The translations under genes were made by a program, and so were the position numbers. Positions 58,902-64,000 of a stretch of DNA of 64,000 nucleotides are shown here, piece by piece. The stretch comes from Byssochlamys sp. IMV 00236 (taxonomy: Eukaryota; Ascomycota; Eurotiomycetes; Eurotiales; Thermoascaceae), in NCBI GenBank assembly GCA_001931875.2, contig MSJH02000798.1, positions 1 to 64,000 of the forward strand, written 5' to 3'. The notes beneath the pieces were generated by a model that did no database searches, was not told the origin of the DNA, and saw nothing but the letters and a program-made list of their open reading frames with translations. The number at the start of each line of letters is the position of its first letter. Position 1 is the first letter of the stretch.

Positions 58902-60615
58902 CAGAATATGTTCCTCGTTTTATTGATAGGGACTAAAAGTTGACACCAGTCAAGCAGAATAGTTGTCTTCAGGAGGGGCAGGACATCCGAGTAACGTCAT
59001 CCGTATATCAGAAGAGGCTGGGCTCCATTAGTGATTATTCGGTCCAGGGTTTCTACAGCAAGGAAGCCGATTTTACACAAAGTGGCTGGACGAGATCTTT
59101 ATTGTGAAGATTCCAAGTGTTGACGTAACACCTTGAAACTACAGAGTGGTAAAACTGGAGCTAGTGACCTTATTTATCTTGACAGCAGCGGGCAACAACG
59201 TGACAATCCATATTAAATGGTTCAAGCGGAGGCTAACCACGTATAATGTTGCATGGAGAAGAAGTACGGAAGAAATGGAGAAGAAATATCGTAGACTGGG
59301 GCCTACACAGAGCCACTCTTGGTATGTCTTAACTTCCAAGGTCCAAGTTGGGCTCGTAGTCCACATCACAGCACAGTCAGTCCCCATGTGTTTCGTACTC
59401 CGTACTCTATACAATGAGGCTGAATGAACGAAACGTCATATTCCTTTGGCCCTGTGGGCCATGTATATCTGCCATCCATCTCTTATGGAATATATTGTGG
59501 CATATTGTAGTGGAGTTACTGCAAGTAAGCCGCATAATTATCAGTATCATGTTGAGGCTAATGGCTCACGTTGCAGGTTAGGCTTTTGGGTATTGGCTCT
59601 TTGATATATAGTCCCAAAATTTAGCGCAGCGCAATCTACTCTGCAGTTGCTTTATCCTTGCGGATGACAGGATAAAAATGCGGCTCATATTTAACAAGTA
59701 ATAAATTAGTCTATTCTGTACAGTAATGATAGGTTCAACGGAGCCGGTCCAATGGGTGTATCTTCTGCCGGAAATCGCCTTGTGCGGAGCCGTCTAGAGG
59801 ACTGGGGGAGAATATTTAGTTGATGCCTGAGCGCTACCAGCAATAGGAAACGGCCCCGCGCGGCCAAAGACTAAAACAATGTCGATGCATTTGACCATAG
59901 CTATGATTGAGCCTCGCATGGTCCAGTAGTGGTTGCAGAAAAGCGTTAAAGAAGACCCTATTGTAACAGATAGGCAGAGACACTTTGCGATTGACTGACA
60001 TTGCCATTAACTAAAAGTGATAATACCAGGGATCCGACATTGGCGCGGCCAAAGCCGTTGGAAAGGCACTGAGCATCCATGACCAAGAAAATAGCGCTTA
60101 CGTCTAGGAAAGAGATCGCCAAATACCCTGACATGCTGCGAGCTTCTGATTCGCTGACAATATCGGACAGCCAAAGAAAGGCCGCGGGGATATTGAATAA
60201 AGCGCCTAGAAGTTTACTTGGGTTTTCCGCTTAGTTCAACGGTATGCCCAAATTTCGGTTATTTCACTAGTCTAGCATGATGGCCTGCATGATGAAGGAA
60301 AGGGTACAAGGCTTTCCAATGGGATCTACGGAGTAGTCAGTCCACCTACACTCAAGACAGGCGATTTGTGGAATTTCTTACTGAAAATAGTTAGTTCTGC
60401 TGCTGTCAAATGGTGGAGAAGATGGCTTCACTGATAACATTTACCCGTCCGGTTTCGGCACCGTGGTTAGTTTGAAGTATATATATCATGCTCTATCAGA
60501 TGAAGTATGATTTATGCCTTCAATCAAGAAGGGATATACTCATGGTACCAGTAAGCTGGTACTCGCGTTCCTGAAATTATATTCCTCAATGGACTAAGGG
60601 AGGTCAGACACCAAT
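58902..60615. other. Intergenic before the monooxygenase gene
   Basis: About 1.7 kb with no supported gene. The frames at 59139-59427 overlap on both strands. A TATATATA at 60479-60486 lies about 130 bp upstream of the monooxygenase ATG and may be its TATA box. Confidence 0.4.
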
Positions 60616-62824
60616 ATGCCCTCGTTGCACGATGAATACCCTCCGGCATCCGGCCTGCGGGAAATGATGGCCCAGAAGCCCTTGCCAGTCATTCCTCCAG
60701 GTACTGTACACGATGCCTTTACGCCCGGCGAAGAGTCAATCAAGCAGGCACTCGTGGTGCTAGAGAAATTCAACGCTGCTGTGGTAGAAAGTGATGCCAA
60801 GGAGCTGAGAGACTGCTTTTTCCCGAGTCAGGCGTACTGGAAAGATGTGTTGGCGCTGACATACCATCTGCGAACCTTCACCACTGTGGAAGCTATTGTT
60901 CCAGCTTTTCTGGAGACTAAGGATTTGAGGGGTATTGATGGCGAGATGAAGCTCGTGGAAGCCCACCTTATACCTGCGAGTCTTGTAAGCTGATAAACCC
61001 TCGGTTCCATATCCCACCGCAGATAGGCAACTAACCCTACTATGGTGCTGTAGCAATTCATTGATTGTCGGATAAACTTTAGAACTAAGTCGCCGGCTGC
61101 TTCCTGCAGCGGGAGGCTTTTGCTTCTACCTATCAAGAGAGAGGAGACCCAGGAAATCGAATGGAAAATCTGGATACTGAGCACGGTATTGGAGAATCTT
61201 GATCTGCATCCGGAAAATGAAAGCCTGCTCCAGTTACCTAGCAGAGATCTGCAGGGTCTCGAATACATAGAAACAGATGTTTTTATCATTGGGGGTGGGA
61301 ACTCGTACGTCGAAGACTATAGCTTCTTCAATTCTTGTTATAATCATCTTTCTGACTTCCTTTCCTCATTCCAGCGCCGCTGCCCTCACTGCCCGTCTCA
61401 AAGCGTTGGGTGTTGAGAGCATTATGGCCGATCGTAATGGCGAACCTGGTGACAACTGGGCTCGTCGCTATGATAGCATGCGATTCCACGTTCCAACGTC
61501 CTTTTGCGAGATGCCATACATGTGTAAGAAGCCTTTCGATTCCTCTCATGCATTATTCATTGTCAAGTAGAAAGAGATACTGACATTAAGATCTATATAG
61601 GCTACCAGAAGGGTCCTGACACTCCACACTTACTCACTCGGAACGAGTTGGCCGAGCACCTACGGCGATATATAGACTCGTACAATCTTAATATTATCAC
61701 ATCTGCTGAGATCCAGTCGACACAATATAATCAACTGACCAAGCAGTGGACTGTTCAACTCCAGACCCCTAGTGGGAAACGTACAGTTATCTGCAAACAT
61801 CTTGTCCAGGCAACCGGCATCGCATCGCAGAAACCTTATATACCGGAGCTCGATAATAGCAATCCCTATGAGGGCATCAATATCCATTCAAACGAGTATC
61901 AGAATGCCAGCAAGCTCCGAGAGCAAGGGGCAAAGGTACGTCAAGACGTGTTGAAACATAGTCTTATCTCCCAGAAAGATGCTGGCATCAGTTCTAAACG
62001 ATTTGTATTTCTAGTCCGTCCTGGTGATTGGATCGGCCAACACGGCATTTGATGTGCTTAGGGACTGTCACTTGGCTGGGTTAAAAGCCACTATGATTGC
62101 CCGCAGTCGGACTTACATTGTACCTGTTGAGTATGTCTGTGACAAGAATAGCCTGGGACTTTACGATTTTGGTGTCGATGCGGCCGATATGTTTTTCTTC
62201 ACATTACCAATTGCCGTGGAGAGCCAGTTTGGGCGTGATCTATTTGCGATGTTTGCTTCCAAGGAGCCTAACCGATATGATGCTCTGGCGAAAGCTGGTT
62301 TTCCTGTTATTGATAGTCGAGATCCTGATTCGTTTTTGATGCATCACTTGGTCGAGCGAGCAGGTGGACATTACATGGATGTCGGCGATACTAAGCTTAT
62401 AGCAGAAGGAAAGGCCAACGTAAAGGCTGGCGTGGAGCCCGTTGCCTATACAAAGACAGGTCTACTCTTCTCTGATGGCAGCACTGTCGATGCGGATGCC
62501 ATTATCTGGTGTACCGGATTCGCAGACAGGGACGCTCGTTCTACGGCTGCTCAGATTCTGGGGGGTGGTAACTCTGTTTACGAGAAGGACCTGCTGGGTC
62601 CTCAAGAAATTGCGGCCCGTCTAGATGCTACGTGGGGTATTGACTCTGAGGGTGAAATTCGAGGCATGTGGAAGCGTCATCTGCGCATTGACAACTATTG
62701 GATCATGGGTGGTTACACGCAGCAACATCGATGGCATTCCCGAACCCTGGCGTTGCAAATAAAAGCCGCGCTTGAAGGTGTATTGCCACCGCCATATCGG
62801 GAAGTTCCAGTGCAACGTGCGTAG
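60616..62824 (+). CDS. Flavin-containing monooxygenase with N-terminal NTF2/SnoaL-like domain, 637 aa
   Basis: Five exons: 60616-60984, 61054-61304, 61375-61523, 61601-61935, 62015-62824. Residues about 40-185 form an NTF2-like alpha+beta domain (ALVVLEKFNAAVVESDAKELRDCFF...YWKDVLAL...WKIWILSTVLENL). The FAD-binding loop VFIIGGGNSAAALTARLKALG begins at about 198 (split by intron 2), then NWARRYDSMRFHVPTSFCEMPY. The second, NADP-type loop VLVIGSANTAFDVL is at about 370; IIWCTGFADRD is the ATG-like motif region; the ending has RIDNYWIMGGYTQQHRWHSRTLALQI. Uses NADPH and O2 to oxygenate small molecules. Fungal homologues with this fusion are mostly uncharacterised. Substrate unknown. Adjacent to a bHLH regulator, transcribed toward it. 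Confidence 0.92.
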
Positions 62825-63214
62825 AAATTCGAAGGTGCACTTTCTTTGAGGGATAGCTATTAGAGATTTAGGATTCTTCACCAATAAACAATCTGGCGAA
62901 CAATGTAAGAGAGACATGTTGTTGCACAGATGCATCTTCCCGGCCTCGATGTATCTCAGTGGACTTCAGTGGTGTTCCCCGTCAGTTCTGCAACCTGGTA
63001 CTTTATATTTGTTGGATCAAGGCCGAGCGGGTAATTTAAAAATAACTGCCCTTGTGATGATACTGCAATTCCTGTGGAGCGCGTCAGCCACAGAAAGCCT
63101 TTGCGATGGGCTTTTTCTACCCTTCTAGCCTTGCTTTTGGTCTATCTAGTTTCAATCTTATTCTTTCGTCTTCCTCTCTCCTCAATAAGTCTTGTCTTGT
63201 CCCATTGTGAGAGA
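62825..63214. other. Convergent 3' intergenic region
   Basis: 390 bp between the stops of the monooxygenase (plus) and the bHLH gene (minus). Only 3' UTR-like sequence is seen. Confidence 0.55.
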
Positions 63215-63990
63215 TTACCAGATCCCTCGAGGGAGGAGGTGGTCCCTGAGAGAGCAAATCTCTCTATGGAGCAGTGACCTCTGCTCTTCAAGTTCTTGGA
63301 TATAAGCCACTGCCTTGGTCAGAACCTCAGCCTTGTTCTGAATCACGGTGCTGTCATTTAGAATGACTTTGATGCCCTTGCTCCGTAGGGAGGCGTTCGG
63401 CTTGCCTGCACGCAGGCTGGGGATGGCTTTGCCCAGGGCGATGAACTTGGCATTCATCTTGACCCGGTAGCGTCTCTCAACGGCATTGTGGGCGATCTTT
63501 CGTCTTGCCTTGGCGCTCTCTTGGGCCTCTTTTGTTAAGCACTGGCCACTTGCGACCTCTAGGGATGGCATTGAGGGGATACTGGTGTCGCTCATTAGAG
63601 TTTGATGTGTCAATGGGAGAGGGCAATTGTATCCAGATATTTGTTTGAGATTTGTCTCGAACTGCGGGCTGAGATGGTGCAGTGAAGCCTTCCCAGGCCT
63701 TTTCTCAATACTCTGCTGGATTGAAGCTGGGCTTCCCGCATGAGTTGAGGAATATTCAGAGACCGAAGTCGGGACTGGAGATAAGCTATTACTGCTTGAG
63801 ATGAGTGAGGGTGATGTCGGTTCGCTAATGTGATCCTACAGTCAAATATTGTATGTAAGAGATTGTTTGAACTCAAAGCAGACGGTAGGTAACTTACAGA
63901 ATATTTTGAGTTGGAAGACATCGTCGGTGGATCATGATATGATTCTCTCTTCAAATCAGATGATGAAGGATCTCTGTTCATATCATGCAT
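63215..63990 (-). CDS. bHLH transcription factor of SREBP type, 237 aa
   Basis: Two exons, minus strand: 63990-63898 and 63835-63215. The N-terminal 115 residues are Ser/Pro-rich (SEPTSPSLISSSNSLSPVPTSVSEYS). The basic region RRKIAHNAVERRYRVKMNAKF contains the ERRYR tyrosine that marks SREBP-type bHLH proteins (most bHLH have Arg). The loop is long (PSLRAGKPNASLRSKGIKV), helix 2 is NKAEVLTKAVAYIQELE, and a short leucine-zipper-like tail (LEEQRSLLHREICSLRDHLL) ends the protein. No membrane spans, so it is not a full SterolRegBP like SrbA. It resembles small soluble SREBP-like factors that act with or apart from SrbA. The ATG lies 10 bp from the window end, so an upstream exon cannot be excluded; MHDM offers two starts. 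Confidence 0.88.
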
Positions 63991-64000
63991 CGCGTCAAAG

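Overview
The window is nuclear DNA of a filamentous ascomycete, most likely Eurotiales (an Aspergillus-like or Penicillium-like fungus). The signs are short spliceosomal introns (mostly 45-80 nt, GTANGT...CTAAC...YAG), genes on both strands about 2-4 kb apart, Zn2Cys6 and bHLH regulators, a class I hydrophobin, a GPI-anchored GH76 mannanase, and an AT-rich block of the kind left by repeat-induced point mutation (RIP). Exon-intron structures were assembled by hand from open frames, splice consensus and phase, so they are predictions. A 20-N assembly gap lies at 47451-47470.

Layout. 0.15-5.1 kb: an eight-exon gene for a 1519-aa protein built like a meiotic chromosome-axis core protein (Red1/SYCP2 type). 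5.9-7.2 kb: DAHP synthase, the shikimate pathway entry enzyme. 7.8-10.6 kb: a RIP-like AT-rich transposon graveyard, followed by 3.5 kb with no gene. 14.2-17.1 kb: an intronless F-box protein. 18.0-20.8 kb: an OSCA/TMEM63/CSC1-type channel (minus). 21.5-23.2 kb: GH76 (DFG5/DCW1-like) cell-wall enzyme (minus). 26.0-27.7 kb: secreted type-B carboxylesterase/lipase (minus). 29.5-34.3 kb: glycogen debranching enzyme (minus). 34.8-35.8 kb: a small stand-alone caspase-like protein (minus). 37.3-38.9 kb: NAD-dependent glycerol-3-phosphate dehydrogenase with a presequence-like N-terminus (minus). 40.7-41.1 kb: a pogo-type MITE with perfect terminal inverted repeats. 41.3-41.9 kb: Slx9-like ribosome biogenesis factor whose first exon is only the ATG. 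43.0-43.7 kb: a nucleotidyltransferase-fold protein, convergent with an unknown gene (43.9-44.7 kb). 45.0-46.6 kb: Uba4/CnxF (MOCS3). 46.9-47.8 kb: a membrane-tethered expansin-like double-psi beta-barrel protein (minus). 48.8-51.9 kb: a two-gene unit, an L-threonate-dehydrogenase-like protein and a class II aldolase. 52.2-52.7 kb: hydrophobin (minus). 54.2-57.1 kb: Zn2Cys6 regulator convergent with a WrbA-type quinone reductase. 58.5-58.9 kb: relic of a fungal rhodopsin-like membrane protein. 60.6-62.8 kb: flavin monooxygenase fused to an NTF2-like domain. 63.2-64.0 kb: SREBP-type bHLH regulator (minus).

Functional themes. Most of 5-52 kb is core metabolism and housekeeping: aromatic amino acids, glycogen, glycerol-3-phosphate, molybdenum cofactor and tRNA thiolation, and rRNA processing, plus cell-wall and surface genes. 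The right end (52-64 kb) looks more accessory: hydrophobin, cluster-type regulators, oxidoreductases and a decayed gene, separated by long empty stretches. No RNA gene or CRISPR array could be supported. The best leads for something less described are the caspase-like protein (34.8-35.8 kb), the Red1-like protein (0.15-5.1 kb), the nucleotidyltransferase-like protein (43.0-43.7 kb), the separate threonate-dehydrogenase/aldolase gene pair, and the MITE.
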